From the NCBI RefSeq assembly GCF_003815655.1, contig NZ_CP033917.1, positions 3,534,001 through 3,598,000 on the forward strand: a stretch of DNA of 64,000 nt, read 5' to 3'. The stretch's first letter is position 1; every line of letters begins with the position of its first letter. The position numbers and the translations under genes were made by a program. Origin of the DNA: Chryseobacterium sp. G0201. GTDB lineage: Bacteria; Bacteroidota; Bacteroidia; Flavobacteriales; Weeksellaceae. Positions 9,826 to 18,178 of this stretch are shown here, piece after piece. The notes below the pieces were generated by a model. That model was not told the DNA's origin and did no database searches. It saw only the letters and a program-made list of their open reading frames with translations.

Positions 9826-9911
9826 TTAAAACACGAATGACACAAATTTTTTCACAAGGAACACAAATGGTGATTGTGTTATTAGTGAGATTTATTCGTG
9901 ATATTTGTGTT
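9826..9911. repeat. Imperfect inverted repeat between prpE and the regulator gene
   Basis: The gap holds loosely palindromic ACACGAAT and ATTCGTG-type arms. They can fold into a long weak hairpin in the leader of prpE. No other signal is seen here. Confidence 0.4.
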
Positions 9912-9922
9912 TAAGTAAAATT

Positions 9923-10285
9923 CTATTCAAACATTTCCTCGATCTGTTGCATCAGTTTTTTGATGGAATAAGGTTTCGTTACAAACGCATCAGCTCCCAT
10001 TTCCAGACCTTTTTCAATGTCTCTCGGATTGTTTTTCGCGCTCAGGAAAATGACTTTTGTATCTTTTAATTTTTTGTCTTGTTTAATGATGTCTAATGTG
10101 CTGTAACCATCAAGATTGGGCATCATAATATCAAGTAAAATTACATCGGGAATCATCGCTTTTAGAAATTCCAAAACTTCCGTACCGTCTCTTGCAATGT
10201 AAACGTCGTAGCCGTTTTTCTTGAAACTATATTCCAACGACATTAAAATTTTGTGCTCATCATCTGCAATGATTATCTTTTTCAT
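9923..10285 (-). CDS. Receiver-only response regulator (CheY-like)
   Basis: The 120-residue protein is a single receiver domain. It has the acidic pair Asp8/Asp9, the phosphoacceptor Asp52 in VILLDIMMPNLDG, Ser82 and Lys104 in FVTKPYSI. There is no output domain, so it cannot bind DNA itself and must act through a partner or as a phosphate relay or sink. It lies 40 bases downstream of the SLC5-STAC histidine kinase on the same strand, which is its likely cognate kinase. Confidence 0.9.
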   Translation of the reverse strand: MKKIIIADDEHKILMSLEYSFKKNGYDVYIARDGTEVLEFLKAMIPDVILLDIMMPNLDGYSTLDIIKQDKKLKDTKVIFLSAKNNPRDIEKGLEMGADAFVTKPYSIKKLMQQIEEMFE

Positions 10286-10325
10286 ATTGGGTTTTGATTT
10301 TGTTCAACTTCATTTTTAATCTCTT

Positions 10326-12995
10326 TTATTTTTTCGAAAGGGTGATCGTGAAAGTAACACCCAATCCGCTGTTTTCTGCTCTTATTGTTCCGCCTTGAGC
10401 TTGAACTATTTTCTTTGAAATTGCCAATCCAAGTCCGCTTCCTGTAGGTTTTAGTATATTTTGATTTTTAGACTGATAAAATTTATCGAAGATCATTTCC
10501 AGATCTTCTTCAGGAATATGTTTTCCTGTATTGAAAATGGTGATGATCAACTGATTTTCCTTTTCAGATAATTTTGTTTGTATTGTTCCTTGGTCGTCTG
10601 TAAATTTTAAAGCATTTCCTAAAATATTCTGAAATAATTGAATCATCCTTGCTTCATCATATTCATATAAAAATTGGTTCAGAAGATTGACTTCACTTAT
10701 ATGAATATCTTTCTGTTGAATTAAGTGCATAAGAGGGTTTAAAGCTTTTTTATACGTTTCAATAATATTGTTTTGCTTGATATTTAATGTAATTTCGCCA
10801 TGTTCCAATTTATCCAGATACAAAATATCATTAATAATTTCACTTAATCTGTCTGATTCTGTGATAATATTATTTAAAAACTCTCTTTTAATGTCTAAAG
10901 GAATATCGTCATCATCTGCTAAAATTTCTCCGGCTGAACGAATTGCTGTGATCGGTGTTCTCAATTCATGTGCTACAGAATCAAGGAAATCATCTTTTTG
11001 ACGGTCTTTGATAATTAAACTTTCGTTGGCATTTTTAAGATCATCAGAAAGTTGTTTCAGTTCTTCTGACTTTTCTGTAAGCTTTTTATTTAAAGTAATA
11101 TTTTCTTTAGATTCTTCTAAAATGTTTAAAACTTCCTTTAAAGATATTTTATCTTCTTTGGTTACGCCTTCAATTAAAATTTTTGCGGAAGCAGTACCTA
11201 TTCTCCCTGCTAAAAGGTTTTCCGAAAATTTAATGAACCTTGAATCGGCTGTTTCTGTCTGAGAATCAATATTATATTTTAAATTGAAAATTCTCAAAGC
11301 CTGCTCCGTTTTATTTTTACCTAAAAATCGTTCAAGAATATTTTTAATATCCGAAACATAAGCTGTTCCGCGCCAGATGAAAGCATTTTCGTGATTTTGA
11401 ATGTATTTATCAATATCAACATATAACTCGGCGAAATTTCTTTCACGATAATTCCCCTTCACACTAACAGAAATCATGGCAAATAAAGCGGTATTTACAA
11501 GCATCGACCAAAAGAAAATCTGCGGAATTTTACTTAAAAAAGAGATGCTGAAAAAATCAAAAGCATTATATATTTCTCTCAAAGCTCCCTTTAATTCTTG
11601 ATTATAGGAGAAATAATATTGTGGAATAATTAATCCAAAATAACAAATTGCTAATCCTGCCAGCAATCCGATAACTGCGCCTTTATATGTTCCTCTTCTC
11701 CAGAATAATGCGCCGAAAAATGCGGGTGCCAATTGCCCGATCACGACAAATGAAATCAAACCAACAGAATCCAGTGAAGTTTTTAAAATAAAATATTTAT
11801 AAAAGCCAAACGCCATGATAATCAATGCGAAAATGCTGAATTTCCTGATGTTGGTAATGTTTCTGGTATTCTGAATTTCATTTTCTGATTTAAATTTCCC
11901 CAACAAACCGTAAGGAATAATCAAATTATTCGAAAGCATTATGGATAAAGTAATTGCCGAAATAATGATCATTGAAATACAAGAACTTAACCCTCCAAGA
12001 AAAACCAAAACAGTAATTAAAGTATTATCAAAATGTTGCGGTATTAAAATAGAGTAGAACTCCGGATTAACGTTTTGCCCGGCAAAAATCAATCTTCCGC
12101 CCCAAGCGATTGGGAAGATAAAAATGGTGAAAATCAATAAATATAAAGGGAAGAACCAAATAGCTGTTTTGATATGTTTTTCCTGTCTGTTCTCAATAAT
12201 TGCTGTGTGAAATTGTCTCGGAAGAATACAGATTGCTGTTCCTGAAATCAGACAAAGAACCATCCAGTTCATTGCGCCTTCAATTCCGTTGAAGATATTT
12301 TTTTGTTTAAAATCTTCAAATTTACTCGCCTTTTCATAAATGTCCGAAAAACCATCAAAAGCATAATAAATTACGAATAATCCCAAAATAATAATGAAGA
12401 ATAATTTTAGAAAGCTTTCCAATGCAATAGCTGAAATAATTCCTAACCGTTTTTCTGAAGCATCAACATATTTCGTTCCGTAATAGGATGAAAATAAAGC
12501 AATTAAAATAACAACAAAGGTTGCATTGTCCGTCAGAATATTTTGTGACATAGCAGTTTTTGTCACCAAGTGAAAAGTTTCTGATATCGCTTTGATCTGT
12601 AACCCAATGTATGGCACAATCGCCAAAAGACAGACGATTGTAATAATTGCACTGAAACTTCTGCTATTTCCATACCTTAATGAAATGAAATCCGCCAGGC
12701 TGCTTATTTTATTAACCCTTGAAATTCTTACAATTCGTGTATTAATGTAGATCCATGCAGGAATTACCATGATGGGGCCAATATAAATGGGAAGGTAATT
12801 GAGTCCGCTTGTAGCTGCAACACCAATGCTTCCATAGTACGTCCAAGCCGTGCAGTACACTGCTAAAGACAGCGCGTAGATGTAAGGATTGTTGATCCAG
12901 ACTTTGCTTTTTTTCTTCTCTGCCAAATGAGCGACTAAGAACAAAAGTGCCAGATAGATCAAAACAACGATAAATAACGCGAAACTACTCATCAT
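10326..12995 (-). CDS. Solute:Na+ symporter (SLC5)-STAC-histidine kinase fusion, CrbS-like
   Basis: The 889-residue protein begins with about 500 residues of multi-helix SLC5/SSSF transporter fold (YALSLAVYCTAWTYYGSIG is typical). A STAC-like linker follows near residues 555-630 (FSENLLAGRIGTASAKILIE), then a coiled coil, a DHp helix with DSVAHELRTPITAIRSAGE (His676), and an ATPase domain with the GSGLGLAISKKIV box. This order matches CbrA and CrbS. CrbS-type kinases control acs in some Proteobacteria. Here acs, a propionyl-CoA ligase and a receiver protein lie directly downstream, supporting a carboxylate sensor. Whether the SLC5 part transports is unknown. The gene overlaps the upstream small gene by 11 bases. 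Confidence 0.9.
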   Translation of the reverse strand: MMSSFALFIVVLIYLALLFLVAHLAEKKKSKVWINNPYIYALSLAVYCTAWTYYGSIGVAATSGLNYLPIYIGPIMVIPAWIYINTRIVRISRVNKISSLADFISLRYGNSRSFSAIITIVCLLAIVPYIGLQIKAISETFHLVTKTAMSQNILTDNATFVVILIALFSSYYGTKYVDASEKRLGIISAIALESFLKLFFIIILGLFVIYYAFDGFSDIYEKASKFEDFKQKNIFNGIEGAMNWMVLCLISGTAICILPRQFHTAIIENRQEKHIKTAIWFFPLYLLIFTIFIFPIAWGGRLIFAGQNVNPEFYSILIPQHFDNTLITVLVFLGGLSSCISMIIISAITLSIMLSNNLIIPYGLLGKFKSENEIQNTRNITNIRKFSIFALIIMAFGFYKYFILKTSLDSVGLISFVVIGQLAPAFFGALFWRRGTYKGAVIGLLAGLAICYFGLIIPQYYFSYNQELKGALREIYNAFDFFSISFLSKIPQIFFWSMLVNTALFAMISVSVKGNYRERNFAELYVDIDKYIQNHENAFIWRGTAYVSDIKNILERFLGKNKTEQALRIFNLKYNIDSQTETADSRFIKFSENLLAGRIGTASAKILIEGVTKEDKISLKEVLNILEESKENITLNKKLTEKSEELKQLSDDLKNANESLIIKDRQKDDFLDSVAHELRTPITAIRSAGEILADDDDIPLDIKREFLNNIITESDRLSEIINDILYLDKLEHGEITLNIKQNNIIETYKKALNPLMHLIQQKDIHISEVNLLNQFLYEYDEARMIQLFQNILGNALKFTDDQGTIQTKLSEKENQLIITIFNTGKHIPEEDLEMIFDKFYQSKNQNILKPTGSGLGLAISKKIVQAQGGTIRAENSGLGVTFTITLSKK

Positions 12996-13179
12996 ATTTT
13001 TTTACGATTACAAAAGAGATAATAATGGAAATCATCCAAATCACAAATATGTAGATCAAAATTCTCGGATAGCCAAAAACTTCCTTTTCACTGTTGAATA
13101 ACAATGAAATAGGGATACTGAAAGCTATCAGAAGTCCGATGCTCAGAATAATCAGTTTTTGTTCGTGCCTTTTCTTCAT
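12985..13179 (-). CDS. Small two-helix membrane protein next to the sensor kinase
   Basis: The 64-residue protein has a basic N terminus (MKKRHEQK) and two hydrophobic segments, about residues 9-27 and 40-58. It overlaps the start of the SLC5-histidine kinase gene, implying translational coupling. Small two-helix subunits often accompany SLC5 carboxylate transporters (YjcH beside ActP in E. coli), so an accessory-subunit role is a reasonable guess. I see no specific family signature. Confidence 0.65.
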   Translation of the reverse strand: MKKRHEQKLIILSIGLLIAFSIPISLLFNSEKEVFGYPRILIYIFVIWMISIIISFVIVKKYDE

Positions 13180-13193
13180 AGGTGATCATTAAT

Positions 13194-13249
13194 AAATGAT
13201 AATTGATAAATTGACGGTGTTTTAACTCATCCTTTATCAATTATCATTC
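13194..13249. repeat. Intergenic inverted repeat
   Basis: Arms at 13194-13210 and 13233-13249 pair at 16 of 17 positions (AAATGATAATTGATAAA and its complement). It lies between the two small membrane-protein genes and may be a transcript-stabilising hairpin. Confidence 0.6.
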
Positions 13250-13261
13250 ATGATTTATGGG

Positions 13262-13489
13262 TTAGACTTTATCGTCAGAATATTCTCCTGTTAAAGAATA
13301 GTAGCCGAAAATTGCTAATCCGCCGGAGATAATCGGCATCAAAACAAACAGAATAATGATTCCGAATACCAGATCTTCCTGCTTTCCTGAGGTGATTTTT
13401 GGGATTCCCATGACCGTTATTCCGAAATATCCCACCACCAAAGCGGCTAAGATCCAGATAACGCCAAATATTTTTTTTAGTGTGTCCAT
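13262..13489 (-). CDS. Small two-helix membrane protein beside the MFS permease
   Basis: The 75-residue protein has two hydrophobic helices (IFGVIWILAALVVGYFGITV and FGIIILFVLMPIISGGLAIF) and a short acidic tail, EYSDDKV. It is encoded 43 bases after the MFS permease on the same strand. The function is unknown. Its position suggests it is a partner of either the permease or the sensor kinase. Confidence 0.65.
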   Translation of the reverse strand: MDTLKKIFGVIWILAALVVGYFGITVMGIPKITSGKQEDLVFGIIILFVLMPIISGGLAIFGYYSLTGEYSDDKV

Positions 13490-13532
13490 TTTAGTAGTAT
13501 TAAAATTAATAAAAAATTGAGTGATTCAATGC

Positions 13533-15113
13533 TTAATCGTGAATATTATTGTTCTTATTTTTAAGATATATCATTCCGATGATGAGACAGACTGCGGCAA
13601 CCCCAATCGGATACCAAAGTCCCTGAAGATACCATGTCGGATGTCCTGCATCTTTCCCGACAGTTACTAAATACGTCGCAACGGCAGGAAGAAGTCCTCC
13701 AAACACTCCATTTCCAATATGATAAGGCAGAGACATTGATGTATAACGGATTCTCACCGGGAACATTTCCACTAAGAAAGCAGCGATCGGACCGTAAACC
13801 ATCGTTACAAATAGTACCTGAATGAATACCAAAAACACTAAATACCATTTTGTATTGTCGGTTAATTTCACGGTTTGAGATACTTTTGGTTCTTCAGCTT
13901 TTCCGTCTTTCATCGCAACACCGCTTGGCGACCAATGAACAACGCTGTCTTTTTTAATTAAAGTTCCGTCTGTATACAATATTTCTTTATGGAAAGTGAC
14001 AAGGCTGTCCGAAGCAATATCTTTATGAATTTTCGCAGTTCTTTTTTCTGTAATTCCGTTGGCTGCGATGGTTTTGGTTTCAAGATTTACACTTTTAAAC
14101 ATTGAATCATAAATCGGTCTGTAAGCTAAAATTGCGACTAACATTCCGGTCATCATGATAGCTTTTCTTCCGATTTTATCTGAGAGCCAACCGAAAAATA
14201 CGAAGAAGGGGGTTCCCATCAATAAGGCGGTTGCCATTAGAGAATCGACCTGTGAAGATTCTACATTCATTACTTTTTGAAGGAAACTCATGGCATAAAA
14301 TTGTCCGGTGTACCAGATTACCCCTTGCCCCATTGCAGCTCCGAATAATGCCAGTAAGACAAATTTGAAGTTGTATTTATTCCCGAAACTTTCTTTTAAA
14401 GGATTTTTTGAAGTTTTTCCTTCACTTTTGGCCTTGGCGAAAAGCGGAGATTCTTTCATGTTTTTTCTGATAACGTAAGAAACGCCCACCATTAAAATCG
14501 AGATCCAGAAAGGAACTCTCCATCCCCAACCGTCAAATTCTTCTGCAGAAAGGGTATTTTTAGTAATTAAAATAACAATTAATGAAATAAAAAGTCCTGC
14601 TGTTGCAGTTGTTTGTATCCAAGAAGTCCAATAACCTCTTCTGTGAGGTTGGGCATATTCTGCAACGTAAGTCGCTGCACCTCCGTATTCTCCGCCTAGA
14701 GCCAAACCTTGTAATAATCTTAAAATTAAAACTAAAACAGGCGCAAGATATCCAATGGTTTCAAAACTAGGGATACATCCGATGAGAAAGGTTGAAAATC
14801 CCATAATTAATAAAGTAACCAAAAACGTATATTTTCTTCCGATAATATCTCCTAATCTTCCGAAGAATAGAGCTCCGAAAGGTCTTACCACAAATCCGGC
14901 AGCAAAAGTTGCCAGTGTAGATAAAAATGCTGCGGTTGGATTGTCTGACGGGAAAAATTTCGTAGCTAAAACAACGGCCAAACTTCCAAAAATGTAGAAG
15001 TCGTACCATTCTATCAATGTACCGAGGGATGAGGCAGTGATCACGCTCCAAATGGTGCGGTTTTTCTGCTTTTCGGTCATGTTTTCGTAGGTATCATGAT
15101 GATTTTCGCTCAT
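13533..15113 (-). CDS. MFS permease of the metabolite:H+ symporter type
   Basis: The 526-residue protein is a 12-helix major-facilitator transporter. Its start region ASSLGTLIEWYDFYIFGSLA and LLQGLALGGEYGGAATYVAE are hallmarks of the MHS branch (ProP, ShiA, KgtP). FFGRLGDIIGRKYTF is the conserved loop 2-3 motif. A polar insertion of about 80 residues (near 335-420) breaks the second half and makes the protein longer than the usual 430-450. Co-orientation with acetate and propionate activation genes suggests a monocarboxylate or related substrate, which is inference. Confidence 0.85.
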   Translation of the reverse strand: MSENHHDTYENMTEKQKNRTIWSVITASSLGTLIEWYDFYIFGSLAVVLATKFFPSDNPTAAFLSTLATFAAGFVVRPFGALFFGRLGDIIGRKYTFLVTLLIMGFSTFLIGCIPSFETIGYLAPVLVLILRLLQGLALGGEYGGAATYVAEYAQPHRRGYWTSWIQTTATAGLFISLIVILITKNTLSAEEFDGWGWRVPFWISILMVGVSYVIRKNMKESPLFAKAKSEGKTSKNPLKESFGNKYNFKFVLLALFGAAMGQGVIWYTGQFYAMSFLQKVMNVESSQVDSLMATALLMGTPFFVFFGWLSDKIGRKAIMMTGMLVAILAYRPIYDSMFKSVNLETKTIAANGITEKRTAKIHKDIASDSLVTFHKEILYTDGTLIKKDSVVHWSPSGVAMKDGKAEEPKVSQTVKLTDNTKWYLVFLVFIQVLFVTMVYGPIAAFLVEMFPVRIRYTSMSLPYHIGNGVFGGLLPAVATYLVTVGKDAGHPTWYLQGLWYPIGVAAVCLIIGMIYLKNKNNNIHD

Positions 15114-15171
15114 ATTGCTTGATTTTGATGTTAGTTAAAATTGATATTGAGTTTTATAATTTATTTTTAAT

Positions 15172-15337
15172 TTAACCACAAAAGAAACAAAAGATTAACA
15201 CATTAGTTATTTTTAAGTTTATTATTAAACCGCCATAGGAAGAGCACATGAGTTAAAAAAATCTTTGATTTTTATTCTTTTGTAATAAATCTTTGTTTTC
15301 TAAATAGACGAATAGCTTTTGTATCTTTTGTGGTTAA
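15172..15337. repeat. Long inverted repeat in the porin-MFS gap
   Basis: Arms at 15172-15193 and 15316-15337 (starting TTAACCACAAAAG) pair at 21 of 22 positions around about 120 bases of AT-rich DNA. It has the shape of a small non-coding inverted-repeat element. No gene is visible in the 15114-15375 gap. Confidence 0.6.
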
Positions 15338-15375
15338 GATTTTATTAGTTTTAAATTATATTAAGCTTGATAGTT

Positions 15376-16755
15376 TTATAAATAAATTTGAAATTGCACA
15401 ATAAATTCTCCTTTTGAAGAAGGACTTTCTGTCGGGCTCGTATAAACAGGTCGTGTTGAATATTGTGTGGTAATTTTTGCATGATGCCCGTCAATAAACC
15501 AGTTAGCTCCAACATCGAATTGTGAAGATGATTTTTCTAAAGCATCGAAACTTTTATGCGTGTAAGCCGCAAAAGGCTGAATTCTTACTTTAGGTTTTTC
15601 TGCCTGATTGGGTAACAGTAAACCAGCCTGTGCATAGATAATATTACCTGTTCCGATGGTTGGTTGTAGATTTCCTGCTCCTGCAATGGCTTTATCACCG
15701 ATAAAATTGGGATCGGAAGAAGCAATATTCATAATGCCTAAATTTCTGATATAATTTGGTCCGAATTGATAGTTGTAATAGCCTGCATAAGCGGAAACTG
15801 CCATTTTATTTTTAGCATTTCCCAAAGGAATATCTGCGAAAGCATCGACTGCAACAAGCGTGATGTCGTGTTTTTCTATCGCTGAATTAACGGAAGTTCT
15901 TGTTCCGTCTTTTTGATGATAAAAACCCGCTCCGAGATTGAAAACTTTCTTTGTTCCCAAATAAGAACCTACTTTGAAAGGAAGCGTATTTGATTCTTCA
16001 TCAAGGAATTGATATTCAACATAACCTGCTTTTGAAAAATTAGGATTTCCGTTATTATCAACGGCAACGGCTTTTGTGGGATCAGTTACATTTGCAGGAA
16101 TTAAATCTGTTGCAAAAGGTTTATTTAAACTAAAACGATATTCTAATTTGCCGTATTTTCCTTTAGCAAACATTCCTAATTGTCTGGCAAACTGGTCTGA
16201 ATTGTCGATTAACGGCCAGGTGAAAATAGGGGAGTCAACGGTAAGGAAATTCAATGTAGAAGCCATTGTCATACGGGAAAGTCCCATGTAATAATGAAGT
16301 CCCGCACCTAAAGATAAACTGAATTTTCCGGCTTCTCCAGGTAAAATAACTGCGTATTCGTTCCAGGCGTCATGAAAAAACATTTGTGGCTTTTTGCCGT
16401 TCCCATAACCTCCAGTTCCGGAAGTTCCTGAACCGCCTCCGTTGATAAATGTTTGGTTATTAATCCCAAAATGAGCCAGAATCATATATCTTTTGGAAAT
16501 CTGAGCGTATGCTAAAACACGTAATCGTCTGTTTCCTAAGCTCCAGGAATTATCTGTTGGTTCTCCGCCGACCATACTTCCAGGGTTCATTTGGGTATTT
16601 CTTAACCAAAACTGATCCCAGAGAATAAATCTGACGTATTTGTCGCCTTGAGGATTGAGGTTTAATTTGAGTCCGCTTCCGTAATCGGGGGAGCCTTGTG
16701 AGTATAAAGAATTACTGATTAGAGCTAATCCAATAAATGTGAGTATTTTCTTCAT
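15376..16755 (-). CDS. Outer-membrane porin-like protein
   Basis: From the ATG at 16753-16755 the protein has 459 residues and a clear signal peptide, MKKILTFIGLALISNSLYSQ; a TTG three codons upstream is a less likely start. The mature part is rich in alternating aromatic strands (YVRFILWDQFWLR, GKYGKLEYRFSLNKPF) and ends in GEFIVQFQIYL, whose terminal beta-strand pattern suits an outer-membrane barrel. It lies upstream of the MFS permease on the same strand, so it may be the outer-membrane entry port of the carboxylate module. Substrate is not readable. Confidence 0.75.
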   Translation of the reverse strand: MKKILTFIGLALISNSLYSQGSPDYGSGLKLNLNPQGDKYVRFILWDQFWLRNTQMNPGSMVGGEPTDNSWSLGNRRLRVLAYAQISKRYMILAHFGINNQTFINGGGSGTSGTGGYGNGKKPQMFFHDAWNEYAVILPGEAGKFSLSLGAGLHYYMGLSRMTMASTLNFLTVDSPIFTWPLIDNSDQFARQLGMFAKGKYGKLEYRFSLNKPFATDLIPANVTDPTKAVAVDNNGNPNFSKAGYVEYQFLDEESNTLPFKVGSYLGTKKVFNLGAGFYHQKDGTRTSVNSAIEKHDITLVAVDAFADIPLGNAKNKMAVSAYAGYYNYQFGPNYIRNLGIMNIASSDPNFIGDKAIAGAGNLQPTIGTGNIIYAQAGLLLPNQAEKPKVRIQPFAAYTHKSFDALEKSSSQFDVGANWFIDGHHAKITTQYSTRPVYTSPTESPSSKGEFIVQFQIYL

Positions 16756-16855
16756 AATTATCAATTTTTTGGCGTTAATTTTGTGAAAGCCAAATTGTAA
16801 TTAATAATTTGTTTATGAAAATTTAATATATATTAGTGGAAAGTATATAGCTATT

Positions 16856-16988
16856 AGTTTTAAGTTATGAATTATGAGTTCTGCTAATTGTAAATTTTTA
16901 ATAATAATTTAAATTTAATATTTTGATTATTAGTTTATTAATGAATTTGTTTCAAATTTAGAAAACTCATAATTCATAACTTAAAACT
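16856..16988. repeat. Inverted repeat with perfect 25-bp arms
   Basis: The arms at 16856-16880 and 16964-16988 are perfectly complementary (AGTTTTAAGTTATGAATTAT at the left end). They enclose 83 bases of very AT-rich DNA between the porin gene and the zinc-ribbon/HTH gene. It could act as a terminator-like hairpin for the latter, or be a mobile remnant. Confidence 0.65.
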
Positions 16989-17003
16989 CATAACTCTAAA
17001 ATC

Positions 17004-17420
17004 CTATTTTTTAAAACGTTCCCATTTGATCAACATATATTTATCTGCAAACTGAGTGATAATAATTCCTGAATTTTTAAGATTTTCTTCTTGAGCAATA
17101 TATTCAATTAATTCATTTTGCTTTAAAATTTTATATACAGGATGAAATTCAGAATGTGGTGGTCTTGTGATATTATATTTCTTGATCCATGAACTAATTG
17201 TTACATGTGAAACTCCGATAATCCTTTCTATTTCACGAAAACTTAAACCTTCAAGATACAATTGAAGTGCTTTTGTTACATAGTAATCGTCTATTTTTTT
17301 GCCTAATTTTTTAACTGTAAAATAATAATTACACTCCTTACAAAGAAACCTTTGCTTCTCATTGATGATTCCGCTTTTTACAATTTTATTGCTGTTGCAT
17401 TTGGGGCAATTACTTTCCAT
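17004..17420 (-). CDS. Zinc-ribbon/helix-turn-helix protein related to IS1-type InsA
   Basis: From the ATG at 17418-17420 the protein has 138 residues. A zinc ribbon (CPKCNSNKIVKSG, then CKECNYYF) precedes a helix-turn-helix stretch, LEGLSFREIERIIGVSHVTI. This is the N-terminal DNA-binding module of IS1-family transposases, but no catalytic DDE part is encoded nearby and no terminal repeats flank the gene, so it is a stand-alone DNA-binding protein or an IS remnant. A longer reading from a TTG would cover the promoter, so I prefer the ATG. Confidence 0.75.
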   Translation of the reverse strand: MESNCPKCNSNKIVKSGIINEKQRFLCKECNYYFTVKKLGKKIDDYYVTKALQLYLEGLSFREIERIIGVSHVTISSWIKKYNITRPPHSEFHPVYKILKQNELIEYIAQEENLKNSGIIITQFADKYMLIKWERFKK

Positions 17421-17434
17421 ATATAGTATTTTAG

Positions 17435-17442
17435 CAAATATA
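17435..17442 (-). promoter_or_regulatory. -7 element of the zinc-ribbon/HTH gene
   Basis: TATATTTG on the minus strand matches TAnnTTTG and lies 15 bases before the chosen ATG. It argues against translation from the TTG further upstream. Confidence 0.5.
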
Positions 17443-17524
17443 TAATAAATTAGCAAAATTATATTTTCCTGTAAAGATAATTTTACCTGTTAATTCTATT
17501 TAAACAAAAATAATATCTTTTTTA

Positions 17525-17557
17525 TTTGGATTTTAAAGTTATTATGCTTTAAATTTG
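17525..17557 (+). promoter_or_regulatory. Promoter of the arginine gene cluster
   Basis: TTTG at 17525-17528 and TAAATTTG at 17550-17557 are separated by 21 bases, close to the spacing of Bacteroidota -33/-7 promoters. The -7 element is 22 bases before the GNAT start codon. Confidence 0.6.
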
Positions 17558-17578
17558 CCAAAAAATTCAGATAAATAA

Positions 17579-18178
17579 ATGGAAATAGAAATTTCCTCAT
17601 GCGAACATTTAATGTATGTGAGTGAAATACAGCAGGAAATGTATGATTCTGCGCAGCGACGAGGGACGGGCATCGCAAAACGTTCCATAGAATATTTAAG
17701 TAAAAAGATTTCAGATGGTAATGCTGTAATAGCCACTGAAAACGGCGAATGGGTGGGTTTCTGTTATATAGAGACCTGGTCACATGGTCAGTTTGTGGCC
17801 AACTCAGGGTTGATCGTTTCTCCCAATTTTAGGAATAGAGGAGTGGCAACTTTGATAAAGAACAGGGTTTTTCAATTATCAAGAGATAAATATCCGACTG
17901 CGAAAGTTTTTGGATTGACAACAGGTCTTGCCGTAATGAAAATTAACAGTGATTTAGGCTACAAACCTGTAATTTATTCTGAATTAACACAAGATGAAGA
18001 ATTTTGGAACGGTTGTAAAAACTGTGTGAATTATGAAATTTTAATGAAAAAAGAACGTAAAAACTGCCTTTGTACAGCAATGCTTTTCGTTCCTGAAAAT
18101 AATAAAGTAAATGGTGTTGTAAGTAATCAACCCGAAAATCAATATAAAAATGAGCAAGAAAGTAATCTTAGCGTTTAG
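17579..18178 (+). CDS. GNAT acyltransferase, candidate glutamate N-acyltransferase of arginine synthesis
   Basis: The 199-residue protein has a GNAT fold with the acyl-CoA-binding loop SPNFRNRGVATLIKNRVF in the middle. It is the first gene of the arginine cluster and overlaps argG by 29 bases. The cluster otherwise lacks argA and argJ, so this is the best candidate for making N-acetyl- or N-succinylglutamate, the first pathway step. This role is inferred from context; the ligand pocket cannot be read by eye. Confidence 0.75.
   Translation: MEIEISSCEHLMYVSEIQQEMYDSAQRRGTGIAKRSIEYLSKKISDGNAVIATENGEWVGFCYIETWSHGQFVANSGLIVSPNFRNRGVATLIKNRVFQLSRDKYPTAKVFGLTTGLAVMKINSDLGYKPVIYSELTQDEEFWNGCKNCVNYEILMKKERKNCLCTAMLFVPENNKVNGVVSNQPENQYKNEQESNLSV

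Noticed and set aside
13561..15051. Long overlapping ORFs on both strands within the MFS permease gene
   Set aside because: They are out-of-frame shadows with low-complexity, Cys- and His-rich translations and no start signals; the same holds for those within relA, acs, carB and ureC.
16753..16764. TTG start three codons upstream of the porin-like gene
   Set aside because: The internal ATG gives a standard signal peptide starting MKK; the same reasoning favours ATG starts for the Lrp-type regulator, crcB, ureE, the cupin and the zinc-ribbon/HTH genes.
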